Assembly (NCBI GenBank): GCA_029204225.1
Contig: CM055092.1
Span: 9,949,806 to 10,013,805 of the forward strand
DNA length: 64,000 nucleotides
DNA from: Diphasiastrum complanatum
Lineage: Eukaryota > Streptophyta > Lycopodiopsida > Lycopodiales > Lycopodiaceae
Direction of reading: 5' to 3'
Of this stretch, positions 33,528 through 45,921 are shown piece by piece. Position 1 is the stretch's first letter. Each line of letters starts with the position of its first letter. The notes beneath the pieces are model-generated. The model searched no databases. It was given only the letters and a program-made list of their open reading frames with translations, and was not told the DNA's origin. The position numbers and the translations under genes are program-made.

Positions 33528-34049
33528 TTGAATGCATTTGATATATATTCACCGCCAGAAAGCAAATGGTTATTCCATCAAATGTATGCTCTTGAGTCAT
33601 GCAAGAGCAAAAGTGATTTGTTCACTCATAGTCTGAAAATTTGTATTGAGGCAAATTTTAAACTCTTTATGAGAGTAAGTGAATCATCTTCTAAAGACAC
33701 TTATCTCCATAATGAAGTATTTATCCTCATTGGATCTGAGATTAGCATGGTAAACAAGCATGAAGATATGATGCAAACACTTTGTTATTATAGCATGCAT
33801 AGTCTTGCCAATTTGGATGAGTCTAATTCTCTAGATCGTGGTAGCATGATGTTAGATCTTTGTGATCCTAATAAATCAAGAAGAAGTCTTTATTTTCTCA
33901 TGAAGGAGCATGCACATGAAAAAGGAGCAAGCCTCAAGGTCAAGCATCTACATGAAAATTGGAAGGAATCAATTTTGGAGGTGCTAGGATGGTGCAAAGC
34001 TCTCAACAAAGATGTCAACATCAAAGAAGCACTATCATGGATATGGTGA
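33528..34049 (+). CDS. Hypothetical ORF, 173 codons
   Basis: An uninterrupted frame with ordinary, mildly acidic composition (LHNEVFILIGSEISMVNKHE, SNSLDRGSMMLDLCDPNKSR) and an in-frame ATG. It is the longest frame here that no element explains. It lies 160 bases after the Gypsy integrase on the same strand and could be a 3' accessory region of that element or chance. No family is recognised. Confidence 0.2.
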   Translation: MNAFDIYSPPESKWLFHQMYALESCKSKSDLFTHSLKICIEANFKLFMRVSESSSKDTYLHNEVFILIGSEISMVNKHEDMMQTLCYYSMHSLANLDESNSLDRGSMMLDLCDPNKSRRSLYFLMKEHAHEKGASLKVKHLHENWKESILEVLGWCKALNKDVNIKEALSWIW

Positions 34050-34825
34050 TTTCAGATCAACATCAAGCTCATTGGCTGATCTTCACACCTTTTGAACTAG
34101 CAAAGACCAATTCAGCCCATGGAGTCAAGCTCAAGATCATCATGTTTTCCATCAAGCTAGATTCACCAAGCTAGATTTTTGAGGAGTGTGAAAAATGCAA
34201 AAATAAGCTTGGTAGAGGCCAAAAATCTTGTATATAGATATACAAACATGTGTGGAGCCTGTTCTCACGTGTGAAACTAGTGTACTTGTCATGTACCATA
34301 ATCATATATGTTGTACATATGATTTAATTCAAGTTCTAGTGGCTAAAATGGCCAAAAACTAGTTTTCTAGACATATGACACATGGCATCAATCTATTGAT
34401 TGCATGAGCCACATCCTTTGCTAAGGTGTCATATCCCATGTGTAGAGGACAGCTCACACGTGTGGAATAAGCTGAATTAGACAAATTTTGACTTCTAGAA
34501 AATTTCCAAGTAGATCTCCATATAGAAGGAAAATGGACCAAAAGTGCTCAAAATAGAAGGTTTTGTCCAAGTGTCAGTTTTGCATAATGAATCATCATAT
34601 GACAAAGCACCTTCACACATGTGGGATCAGGGGGATGATCAGTACCACGAGCTCCCACTTATTGTATATATAGAGCCACATTTGGCCATAATCATAATGA
34701 AACACCAATCTTGGTTTTGGAGGCAATTTTGTGTCAATCTCTCCATTTGTCTTGATTTTTCTTGAATGTTTTGAGTTTCTATCATAGTGTACTTGATTTT
34801 CAGGTTGGAGTCCGTACTCTGACAG

Positions 34826-34845
34826 GGTTTCACACGTGTGAAACC
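34826..34845. repeat. 20-bp perfect palindrome with G-box core
   Basis: GGTTTCACACGTGTGAAACC is perfectly self-complementary and centred on CACGTG. Related CACACGTGTG or CACATGTGG words recur at 34248, 34266, 34440 and 34618. Confidence 0.8.
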
Positions 34846-37035
34846 AGCAAGTACATTGTTCTTGTTAGGATTTTATGTCTAGAATTGATCTAGATTGATC
34901 TTAATCTAATGTAGATTGATAGATCAAGTAAATCTAACATCCAATCCCTTTTGAGGATCAAATTAGGATCCACTCTTGGTCCTTTTTGTACTTTTTCCAT
35001 AGGATGCTTGCTTAACAATCTATCAAAAAACTAGACACAAAAACTGTTCTAGATTGGCATTTTGACAAACAACAAGCATTAACAATCAAAAGCATTGATC
35101 AACATTGAAATCCGAGCCCACATGTGTGTACTATAGGCTGTAGTATGGCCTTCAACCTAAGAAACAAGTAGAAATTGATTTGGTTTTATTTGGATCACAA
35201 AAACTCAATGTACATAGTGAACTAGCTTGAGATTGCCAATGAGCTCCAAAAACATTCTATCTTTTCACTATGGGAGCTTGACATAGCAAATTCGACTTTC
35301 TTTGTGAAGTTAGTTGGATTTCCAGCATGTACTAAGGAAGTTAACTCAGCCTTGCCCTAAAATGAAACCCTAGTCTATTTCCTAGAGTCATGCTTGGTAG
35401 ATAGCTAGTTGGTCAATTTAGGTCCTATAAACTAGGAATCACTACCAAAATGACATGACCAAACCTATGAACTTGACCTAACCTACATTAGGAGTGTCTT
35501 GCCACATGGCATCTTGGCCTCAGATGTGTGGAATCCACTTATGTACAAAATTCATAAGAGCTGAGGTGAATGCATGCCTAGTTGAAGTAGATGATCTTAT
35601 TGCGACAAATGGAATTGGAAAAACATTTAATCACTCCGGTGGTGCTTGTGAGCAGTCCAACCTCACAACCACGAATACTCAAAAGGTGTGCTCAAATACA
35701 CATTGGGTCACCTATGTAACTCAGGTGACAATAATTGCATGTCCACCACTTGGTGCCCAAGCTACCATATGTCAAAGAACCTATCACAACCCCGTATGGG
35801 ATTTCTAGATCTCACCACGGTCTCCTCGTAGCTTGAATCTCCTGAGTTCATCTTCCCTCCTCCCTTTTCCTCAAAATGACTCCTCAAGAATCTAGACTCT
35901 TAACTTCTAAGTGTCTACAATTTGAATATTAACCAATTAGTAAGTTCTGACTCTAACATTGAAGTTTTTACTTCTAAAAGGTAGATTTTGCCTGTTTTCT
36001 AACACTAACTTCACACACCCCTAAGCCCTCTTTCTTCATCTCTTACCTCTTACCTAATAACTTCTCTCCTATTCTCTCTCCTCTCTTGTCTCTCCTTTCC
36101 TATCCTTGCTCCTTAACAAGTTTGCTCAATGCTCTTCTTCTCTCCTACAAACCTCTCCTACAAGTTTGCAACATGGCACAAACAGAAATTTCCCTACAAA
36201 TCTACTATGGATAAGAATTCATGTAGCTCTAAAAAAGGATGGGGACCATTTGATTTATTGACAAATCACAATTCATGGAAATTTTACTCTTACTAATGCT
36301 CAATTAGGGCTTTGGTTTCCGATTTCTATAGCTTCTCAAGCAGACTCACCATCATGAGCTGCTATATCATGGCTAATGTGGATGTTTTTCATTCTATGAT
36401 TTGAGTCCTTCACTTGGTATCAAAACTCCTTCCAAGGGCTGATAATTGTGAAAAAAATTCAGCACTACAAGTGGAACTTCCGTCACAAGGTTTCCAACTT
36501 CTATTTCACAATTTTGTGAATAAAATTTCGTGCTACTTTGGGTGAATCCACAATTTAGTCACTATTACTCGCTTTAATTTCCTTCCCTTTGCATACTCCC
36601 ATTGTCCCATACTTCGTGACCTTTATACCTCTACTACTGTTATATTTACACGTCCACACAAGGTTTATTTCCTTCATGATTGTCGCCTTTGTCACTATGG
36701 CACATTGTGCATTTCCAATTCTCTTGACCACAAAATAGTATCAAAAGCCACTAATGTTCCTCATTTGGTAGCTTGCGATTTTGAGACTTCTCCCGCTATT
36801 GCTCAATTAGGGCTTTGGCCTCAAACTTCTTTAAGTTCTCATGTAGAGAACCTTCACGAGTTGCTATATTGTGTCTATTGTGGATAATGTCATGCTATGT
36901 ATGATTTGAATCCTTAGCTTAGTCCATGTCTGTAGGAATGATTAACAAGTCAAAAAACATTTATCAAGGACCAATGAATTCTTGAAGGCCATAGTTTTAG
37001 GTTCTCTATCACTATACAGTTCTAAAGGCACAAAT

Positions 37036-37150
<115 letters not shown>

Positions 37151-37539
37151 CATCTCTCCTAGTGCTCTGGAAATTACTTATGAGAAAGTAAATATGGATC
37201 TTTCTAATCCCAAAGTCACTCATTCATTAACTATACTAGGTTACATGTATTGTGCTCTACTCTAGCCTGAATATTTGATTTCTAACTTCAATTTAAACAA
37301 TCTAGAGTATAAGATGAGTTTGAACATCCTTAAATGAAATGATTAAGGTTCAGTTAGCAGTGAGATGCATCATACTCTAGTTGATCTTGTACTTCAAAAA
37401 CTAGTGGGAGTACAATTTTTTGTCTCCAATTATGCTTTACCCTCGCCTTATTGCAAGTCAAATAGAGAAAACCATAATAAATAGCAATCTACAATTTTTA
37501 GGTAATGTTTCAAGGACCTTTTTTTAAAAAACCCTTTTT

Positions 37540-38125
37540 GAAACGGGTTTGAAATGGCAACCAGAAAGACAATCAACCGGTTTTAGGGTTTCCTTTCGGG
37601 AAGTATCTTATTTCTAGCCTTCTATCATGGCAAAAACAAGTGCTCTTTTACTAGTTAGGCAATGTAGATTATGGTTAATGAACAAACAATCTTGCATTCT
37701 AACTCAGGCGAAACTCCCTAGTCTCACCTAATACCTATTGTCATTATCCATACTACATAGTACATACATTGATGGTTTAAATAGGAAAAATCAACAAAAT
37801 GTTTAGGGTTTAATTGAGGAGATTATAATTCTAGCCTTCTCTAATGGCAAAAATAAGTACTTTTTTTAGTGTTTAGCAATGTAGATTATAATTGATCAAC
37901 GATCAACCTGGAATTGAGACTCAAGAGTCCGAACTCCCGAGTCCCATCTAATGCCTATTGTCATGATCCATACTACATAGTAAATAGCCTACATACATTG
38001 ATGGTTTGAAAACGGAAACAATTGGAAACCTCAAGAAAAAAAATCAACAAAATGGTTTTTTTTTTCTTTCCTTTTTTTAATTTGGGGGGGGGGATATTGA
38101 TTTCTAGCCTTCTATTATGGCAAAA
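37540..38125. repeat. Tandem duplication, 2.3 copies
   Basis: TTCTAGCCTTCTATCATGGCAAAAA recurs at about 37610, 37829 and 38101, and CATACTACATAGTA with ACATACATTGATGGTTT at about 37749 and 37967. The units are 219-271 bases long and diverged. Confidence 0.75.
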
Positions 38126-40175
38126 ACACACTCATCTAAGTTCTAACACTAATCTTAAAACTAACACTACACTGACTTCTATGATTTCTCTCCCTCACAC
38201 TCTCTTTCCCTCAACTTTCAAGTTTCAAGCACATTCCAGATTGTTTATGATTTATCTCATTCCCTACCCTCCTCACACTCACTTGCACGAAGAAAGAGTA
38301 TTAACACAAAAATGGAAGTGTTTGAAACCTGAAAACTGTCAAAATTTTTTCGTTTTTGCTAATAAAAACTGTTTGAAAAGACCGTTTCTAAAGATTTTCG
38401 TTGCATGAAACACGTTTCAGTGAAACCATATGTTTCTTTTCAGCCCAAAATCTTACATGAATATCTCAATGCAATTGAAATAAAATAACATAACAAAGAG
38501 CAACACTTTTGTGACTTGGGACCAAAACACATATGAGCCCAATGCCCCAACAGCACATAGTCCATTTTTTCCTTTTGACTATCATACAAATAACTCACCT
38601 TAATAGCAGATTGCAAAGATAGAAATTTGATTTTTGGTAATACTTGCAATGGATGCCCAACAGACTCAAGGCCAATAAATGAGTTTTATCCATGGCCCAA
38701 TAAATGAGTCGAGAAGAAATATTTAGAACCTATGTGAGCACTCCATATATGCATCAAAGTAAACAACAACAAAAAAGATTCAATAGGCTCCATGGACTTT
38801 TTTAAATAACGAATCTATAAGAAATCATTGTTTCTGAGTAGCTTGCTATTTCAAGATCCATTTTCTTACACTCATTCAGAATAGAGAAGATTGTTCAGTC
38901 ACTCCAATACAAAGCTTTCATTCAATAGAACCCAGTAATTACAGAAATAGTAAATGCTCAAAAACAATTGTCGGTATCTTGCACATTTCTGATATAAAGG
39001 CTAGCGTTAATAAAGGATATTAAACGGGTAGACTGAAAAGAATAATCATCATTAAATATAACGTTGGCAAATGCTCAAGTACAGTTCTCAGAATCTTGTA
39101 TATTAGACAAATTTCGGTAAAGATTAGCTTTAGCAAAGGACATTAAGCAGGGTAAAGTGAAGAAGTATCCAATGCCTTCAAAAGTTCTGTTTATTAGGCC
39201 TCTACATAATCTCCGAATTAACAACATTTCAAATTTTTATTTAATTGAAGATCATCCACAAAACTAACACTATGTCTACTCACAATACATATAGCAGATT
39301 GAAAGATTTCAGTTGAAGACAATCACCCTACTACAACCTTTCATTCTCTTCACAAAAGAATAGACTCAACAATTGAAATGGACTCTACTCCAAGCACGAA
39401 TTTTCTTAACAATCACAAGCTGTCCAAGAAAACAGAAGATGTCAGAACATTTGTTTGAGAAGACGATAACTTTGAGCTAGATCATGGCTAAGAACTCTCA
39501 AATGTTGCCAAAGAATGCGGATCCTTAGGACCTCACTATTTCTCAGCCAACCTAAGCGAACACCAGATTGATGAGCTTTAAGATATGTACAAAGTAGTCG
39601 TGAGTCAATACCAATTCCCCTTCACCATCGGCCTTTACATCAATAATGAGAATTCAAATCTGATGTATCCTGCTCCCTCAATCTAGCTGCCTTATTCTTC
39701 TTTCCAAATCAATCTATTGATTTAAATCATCTGACTAGTTTTTTGAGCTTTTTTGAAGTAGATTCAGAAAAGTATCTATGTATATATCCAATCATAGCAG
39801 AGACATACTGCACAGAAGGGTGAAAAACCTTCACAGACAAGTGTTTCGTACTCGGGTGAGTTCTGTAACAGATGTACATTATTGATGTTAGTGCGAATAT
39901 CAGAATATCATAACAACCATGTCTTGTCATATAGCCTCTCCTTACAATAAGACAATTGGTCGCAAAACAAAAGAGTGGAGATGCTTCTTGCCTGGCAACC
40001 ATCCACAGCTTCTGTGGCTGAAAAACAAAGATCGATCTATTTGGTTGTCCAAATGTTGGATTTTACGAAGTCCAGTCCATTAAAAATCGGTTGTATGCAT
40101 TGGTTATTTCCTGGGTCATATGCCATGCCAGTTTCCCTTTCCCTTCTTGAATGATATCCAATCCAAACTGATATA
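38126..40175. other. Spacer, no gene supported
   Basis: AT-rich sequence with short frames only. Its right part would be the 3' flank of the minus-strand gene ending at 40176. Confidence 0.45.
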
Positions 40176-40977
40176 TCAAGTGCCATCCTCGTTAAAAGGG
40201 AACATAGCCCCATCCCAGATTTCTCCACCACTTTCGCCTAGACTCTCATCACGCTGGATGTAAGAATCTGAGCCGTCAGCATCTTTCAAATTGTCAATAT
40301 GTTTGAGCTTGTTCCTGCCCCCAGGACCTTTCTGGTTGATGTCTTCAGTAGACTCAGCTTGAACATGATATTCAGGTCCTTGGTTGGCCTCGTTAGGTGA
40401 AGCAGTAACATCATTACAGTGAACCACTGATGAATCTTTTTTATATTCTTTAATCCTCCAAGAATTCTGCTTTGACAGAGTATCCTGGCCATCTATCTGA
40501 GCTACAAAGTGCCCATCTACATCTCCAAATGTTGGTTGATGTGTCTCAATGGTTACTGTACGAAAATTGTCTTGTACAAATCTAGCATCACGCCAAACAT
40601 TTGGTAAAACCGAGCTGCAATCAGCATCAATTGTCTTGACATCTGCATTAACTGTCTTGACATCTTCGTTACTGTCATCTTCCCTAACTTGAAAATAAGT
40701 CTCTTTAGGTTCATTGACTACCATGGCTGCAGCAAAACCATGTGCTAAGTGATCCAAGGTAATACAATTATCAGGGCTAAAATTATCCATGTCGGTTGTT
40801 GTAGTGGAAGTATTTTCTGCCTCTGGACCACTATGGATCTGGGAATAAATTTCCAACATTTTGGCATTTTCTTTATTGTGCTTCTGATCCCCACCAGTCA
40901 AAGTTGCACTTTGAATACCATACTTAGAAATGGAATCTAATGCCCTCAAAGGGGGACTATACTCATCCAGCTCTGTG
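40176..40977 (-). CDS. Unidentified host gene, last exon
   Basis: After a TTTTTCCACAG acceptor the minus strand stays open for 266 codons to TGA at 40176. The protein is hydrophilic and probably disordered: LDEYSPPLRALDSISKYGIQ at the start, a Ser/Thr-rich stretch, many Asp/Asn/Glu and an acidic end (GGEIWDGAMFPFNEDGT). No domain, membrane segment or transposon motif is seen. The clean junction to the exon at 41102 (phase 1) and the absence of stops argue for a real host gene transcribed leftwards. Confidence 0.65.
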
Positions 40978-41101
40978 GAAAAACACACAATTCAGGCATA
41001 CTACAAATTGTGAAACTTACATGGTAATCAATGTCATACTCTCATTTGCAGTACAGGCACAAACAGCTGGGCTGATTCAACGATTCACATTGATCAAATA
41101 A

Positions 41102-41390
41102 GGATCTTTGTACCTGGAATGGAGAAATACTGTTGGTGTGCCAGTTGTGAACCAGTCATATAACTTGTTGGTTGAGTCTCTGCATGAAAACCGTCACGAT
41201 CAGATTGAAACCCATTCATGTAAAAGTTATTTCCTGGTACTGAGTCCACTTCTTGACCAAGGCTAATCTTTTTTATTGGCTGCATGCCAGCAGTATGTCT
41301 TCTAATGGGCCCATTGTGCAAAACATCATCTCGAGGTTGTGAGCTGGTTGAGTTTGAAAAAGCAGAGAAGTTTTCTGTACCAAGTTCCCT
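41102..41390 (-). CDS. Unidentified host gene, penultimate exon
   Basis: The exon is bounded by CTTCTTGCAG at 41391 and CATTCCAG|GTACAAAG near 41102. It encodes ELGTENFSAFSNSTSSQPRD and a further 76 or so residues ending QQYFSIP, and splices in phase 1 to the last exon. Ser/Asn/Gln-rich and low in hydrophobics, like the last exon. Upstream exons must lie beyond 41400 and were not identified; a short candidate after TTTGCAG near 41980 (GLKDRIMN) is too small to judge. Confidence 0.6.
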
Positions 41391-42687
41391 GCAAGAAGGT
41401 TTTGCCATCAACACAAAGAGTATAGAGCATGACCATCAGCAAGCAAGGTTTACTAAGGTTATATGCTTATTATTCCTTATGCATAATATCAACCTCCTCA
41501 CTAGCCATTGAAGCTCTAGCAGAGTAGCACCTTGGCATAACATTATAACATTACAAACAAAAACAATCCCATAAATTTAGTACAGGTTACATCAGATCGT
41601 AAACAAAAGTACTCCTACAAAAGAGTGTTTCGTAGACTCGGAACTTCTTGTAGTCTACAACTCGTGCCGTTAAAAACAAGATTGTAGAAAAGAGTTTCCC
41701 CAAACCATAGGTAGTCAGATCATTCCCACTTCACAATAAAGCTGATTCTAACCCGGTTATTCCTGCAAGGCCACAAACAGTTTCTTCATGTGACAGAAGG
41801 GTTAACAAAGTTTCTTGATAATCTTGGCATGTAAAGCGAAGTTGATGTATATTATTGTAATGGAATGAAAGGATCACATCTTTTGTCAATCGATTCAGTG
41901 TCACTTGTTTAAAGTGTATTTTGTTTTACAGCTGTTGTTGCGTCTGAGCTTACATTCATTATCCTGTCCTTCAAACCTGCAAAGGTTATGAGCCCACTCC
42001 ACCTTCGAGCACTACGGCAAGGATCATCATCACTTTGTAAATGGGAGGGGACAAGGTCATCCTAACAAGCTTTGGCAAGAGAAGGTTGGGGAGATAGCAC
42101 TGTTTCAAGTCACTCAAAAGCAAGAGTTCGAAGGAAAGGACAATGTGATATGGCAACGGGGAATGAAGATGGTCCTTGAAGAGAAGTCACTGTAAGGGAT
42201 TGTTGATGGAGAGAAGTCACTATAAGGGATCTTCAATGGTAGTGAGAATATATGACGTTGGAGGGGAACAAATTGGAAACTCTAGATCTTATAAGGTAAT
42301 CACTCAATGCTTGCTACAGGAAGAAGAGCAACAGAGGAGCATTCCACTCAGAACGAGCATGCTCTAGTTGGCAAGATGATGAGGCTGGGTACCATCCCAA
42401 AACAAATATACCCACTTGAAAGGCCACTGCAAGCATAAACTCATTTTCACTGAATCCTCGCAGAGAAGGCTCCAAACTTTAAAAGGATACTGTAGGCGTT
42501 CTTCATTTGCTGCTACTGCAAGAATTCAGGAGCAGAAGATCGAAGAGAAGGGTGCACAAACCAAAGTGGAAAAAACTGATATTGGAGCATGTGTGATTGC
42601 CTTGATGACCATCCTGATTTGTGACAAACGGGATGATGAGCATGGGAAGTATGGCATCCCTTGTGGATTTTGCCATTCTACAAGTAG

Positions 42688-43820
42688 ATTTTTTGCAAGT
42701 TTTGTGAGTTTTTTCTGCCCATGATCCAACAAAATGGCAGCACATGGTGTGTTACTCTTTTTATGCCACTACATGATCTATTATGAACAAGAATGGTTTG
42801 ATACATAGTGAAAAAATTGACTATCCATCAAATTTTAAATAGGTCCAACACAAAATACATTGTTACTCTTTAAATATAGGTTTATTTTGATCATGAAAAA
42901 ATGTTCATGAAGCTATAAAAGCTAGCATGCTAGCCTACAAATTTTTTTTAAAGATGTAGGTTTTTTTTTAAACTTTTTGAAAAAAATGAAGAGCCAATTC
43001 GGCTAGCACATCGACATGCTAGCTTAGTTGGCTTAAAAAAAAAAAAATTAATTTTACAAAGAAATTTAAGTTAGAAAAAAAACTAATTTTTTTTTTTTTT
43101 TTTAAATTTCTTTTGTAGGCTAGCATGTTTGTGTGCTAGCCTCATAGATGCACTACAATTCTGAATCGGGATTCGGAAAAAAACCAGAATCGTTTAGAAT
43201 CGTTTTTTTTTATAAATTTTTTTTGGGCAATATGCGTATCAGATGAAAGCTCTGATTAAGAGCATTATTATTGTGTAGTTTGCCGATTGTTTATTTACTG
43301 TGTAGTTGCCAATAAACATTTTTTCATAATTGAAATAAAACCATATTTAGAAAGTAAAAAAGTGTCTTTTGATGGACTTATTTAACTATGGAAAAATGTT
43401 CATGAAGCTCTAAAACCTAGCCGACGTGCTAGCAACAAAAATAAAATTCAAAATTTAAGAAGAAAACCTAAAAAATAATTAGTTTGTTTTTTTAGTTTAA
43501 GTATTTTGGGAGCCAACTCAATTAGCATTCTAACCAAATTGGCTCAAAAAAACAGGTCTAGATTAAATTTTCTCTTTTGTAGGCTAGCACGTCAATGTGC
43601 TAGCTTTTATAGTTTCATGAACATATTTCCATAATACAAATAAACCTATATTTAAAGGATAGCAAAGTGTATTTTGAAACATTTCAACTATGTGACACAA
43701 CAACACAGCACAATCCCTATTTATAGAAAATTATGCAATGGCATAAAAACAGTAGCATACCATGTGCTACCTTTTTGTTGAATCATGGGCAAAGAGAAAC
43801 TCGCAAAAAATTTGCCAAGA
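42688..43820. mobile_element. Foldback element with long terminal inverted repeats
   Basis: About 240 bases at the left are the diverged reverse complement of the right end: TGCCCATGAT at 42716 pairs with ATCATGGGCA at 43783, GCAGCACATGGTGTG with CATACCATGTGCTAC, and AAATATAGGTTTATTTTGAT with AATAAACCTATATTTAAAG. Inner GCTAGC-rich segments (42921 GCTAGCATGCTAGC, 43130, 43571) are also inverted copies. There is no ORF. It resembles a MITE or foldback transposon. Exact ends and target duplication are not resolved. Confidence 0.75.
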
Positions 43821-43839
43821 GTTAATTCTAGTTACCCTA

Positions 43840-44203
43840 TCTCTAGACAACCATATCGGTTTTCTCGGAACGAAGAGATGAAGATTACTAATAAATTGAA
43901 AATTATCTTAAGATGGGACATATACAACCTAGCAAATCACCTTGGGGTGGTCCTGTTCTTCTGAAAGAGAAGAAAGATGGAGGCTTCCGAATGTGTGTGG
44001 ATTACAAGGGGTGGGGGTTGAATAAAGTAACTATTATAAAAAAAAATCCATCGCCTAGAATGGATGATCTGACGGATCGATTAGGTGGAGCTAAATACTT
44101 TACAAAAATAGATCTTAGATTCGGTTATCCTCAAATTAGGATTTATCCGAATGGTGCAAAAGACTAGTTTTCGGACGAGGTTCGATCATTATGAATTTTT
44201 TCC
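43840..44203 (+). pseudogene. Isolated Gypsy reverse transcriptase fragment
   Basis: QPYRFSRNEEMKI, then after one shift [29 protein letters not shown], then [20 protein letters not shown] and, after a further shift, SFRTRFDHYEFF. These are RT domains 1-3 of a chromovirus-type Gypsy, with the first catalytic Asp (KIDLR). Nothing else of the element is present on either side. It begins within about 20 bases of the foldback element, so the two may share a breakpoint. Confidence 0.9.
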
Positions 44204-44702
44204 TCAATCTCTCCAAGTGAACAAATCTGACAAAATCTAGCCTCCCTGGGTGTGCCATGAAAACGACCTATCTCAATGTGTAACTAATGAGATGAGCCTC
44301 TAAACTGTCCCAATATAAATCTCAAACGATGTGACAAACCCCCATTCAAAAATACCTAGGAAGGATAGGACAACCTGTATAGTCGGTCTCCATAAAGATG
44401 GATCTGTAGTAAAGGGGCTTCGCTCCAAGTTGCCCCTCCCAAACTCTACGTATATAGGATCTGTATATAAACTGCCAAATATAGTGATGTGTAGAGGTGC
44501 CCTCTGGAACTGACGATGGAGAAATACCGATGTAGTCAAGTAGCCTTCCTACCTAAGGAAACCATGAGAAGTGAAAGCCATGGCTGTGGAGTAATCGTGA
44601 TGAGGTGAGTGCAACATAGGAATATCTAGAACTGTTCATTTGCATCAGTCTCCGGAGAAAAATAACAATCCGAAAAATAGCCTCAACCTGTAATAGAGGA
44701 AC
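44204..44702. other. Spacer with one minus-strand ORF
   Basis: A minus-strand frame at 44539-44300 (79 codons, with FGRGNLERSPFTTDPSLWRP) is open but unrecognised. Nothing else is seen. Confidence 0.3.
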
Positions 44703-45742
44703 TATTGGATTATTCTCCTACTAATCGACTAATCGACATTTAATCTTCGTCTAACTTTTATCCAGACTTGCAGATTTCTTCGTGTTTTTACACAGTCTGC
44801 ATAACTACTCAGAAATGGCTCACAGTGTCGGCATTTTCGGGATTTTCGTCTTTTTAGATTTTCTTTCACTTCGACTTTCTCGCAAAATGCCAGATGTCTC
44901 AAATGTTAAGAAAATGACATTGGTGAAGACCTTCGCATTTTTCGCATGACAGTTTATGTTCATTTCTGCAAAGTGACAGTTTACAATCAAATCTGTAGAC
45001 AGACTGTTAACGACCAAAGCCACCGACTTGCATTAATTCATCAGCAAGTAATTTCTGAGAAGTCCTAACTGGATGGATGCCAGCACATCACAGCCAACTG
45101 GATGACGCATTTGGCGACCTAATTGCTTAGTATAAATAGTTGTTCATATTGCTACATCAAGAATTGAAGCATGAAGATCAATCATCAAGTATTGAATAGT
45201 TAGCGTTCTCCCTCTCAAGCCTGCGAGCTTGAACACTCTTGAGCATTCTAGCTCAGTTCCTTAGAGTTGATTAGAGATTGCTATTGTGCTTACTGCTTAT
45301 CAGTAGTTGCGCTTAATTCAAACTTATATTTAGCCGCTCAGAGATAGCTTAGAGTACGCGGCCTTGATCCGCAACTTCTTGTACTCATTTACATCTGTTT
45401 CGTTTTTCATACTGAATCAATACTATCTTCTTATTGCATTCATGTTCGTCTCAGAATGTATGCGAATCTGTAGTTCTTCGCGACTGATTATTTGTCTGAT
45501 AATTCAATGCTTTAATGTTTGGCTACGTAATCACTATAGTACTAATGATCTCAAAGTTAGTTACTATAAGATCGAACGTGATTTCTATCACTATTGTTTT
45601 GTTCGAAATTGATAGGCGTAGTCATGCATAGAGAAAGAGGAAGATAGTTTATTTCTATGCGCACGATAAGTTTTCTTTCTTGTCGTTCAAATTCCTTTTA
45701 TTCGATTCTATTCGACCTATCTTTTCACACCTCTTTCCAACA
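44703..45742 (+). repeat. 5' LTR of Copia copy B
   Basis: Begins TATTGGATTATTCTCC, where the 3' copy begins TGTTGGATT, so the terminal TG is mutated here. It ends CCAACA right before the primer site. A TATA box, TATAAAT, is at 45131-45137. Confidence 0.92.
45131..45137 (+). promoter_or_regulatory. TATA box of Copia copy B LTR
   Basis: TATAAAT in the 5' LTR, with the predicted transcription start about 30 bases downstream near 45160. The matching position in the 3' LTR reads TAAAAAT. Confidence 0.6.
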
Positions 45743-45754
45743 TGGTATCAGAGC
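45743..45754 (+). promoter_or_regulatory. Primer binding site of Copia copy B
   Basis: TGGTATCAGAGC, canonical, directly after the LTR end CA. Confidence 0.95.
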
Positions 45755-45921
45755 GTTGATTCTTCAAGGCCTAATACTATCATATCAAAACACAAGCTCT
45801 TATACTTGATATCTTTCGCGATGTCAAATTATTCTTCAGTTCGAATCAATTTGTTTCAATATCAGAGAATCGATTTCCACAACACGGTATCTCTCTTAAC
45901 GTCGACAGACTAAAGTTGCAA

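Larger units (their letters stand above)
33365..37035. other. Spacer with weak ORFs and duplications
   Basis: No domain is recognised. The stretch contains the 173-codon frame at 33528, several CACACGTGTG-type palindromes (34260-34850), and a diverged direct duplication of about 120 bases beginning GCTCAATTAGGGCTTTGG at 36298 and again at 36800. Confidence 0.4.
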
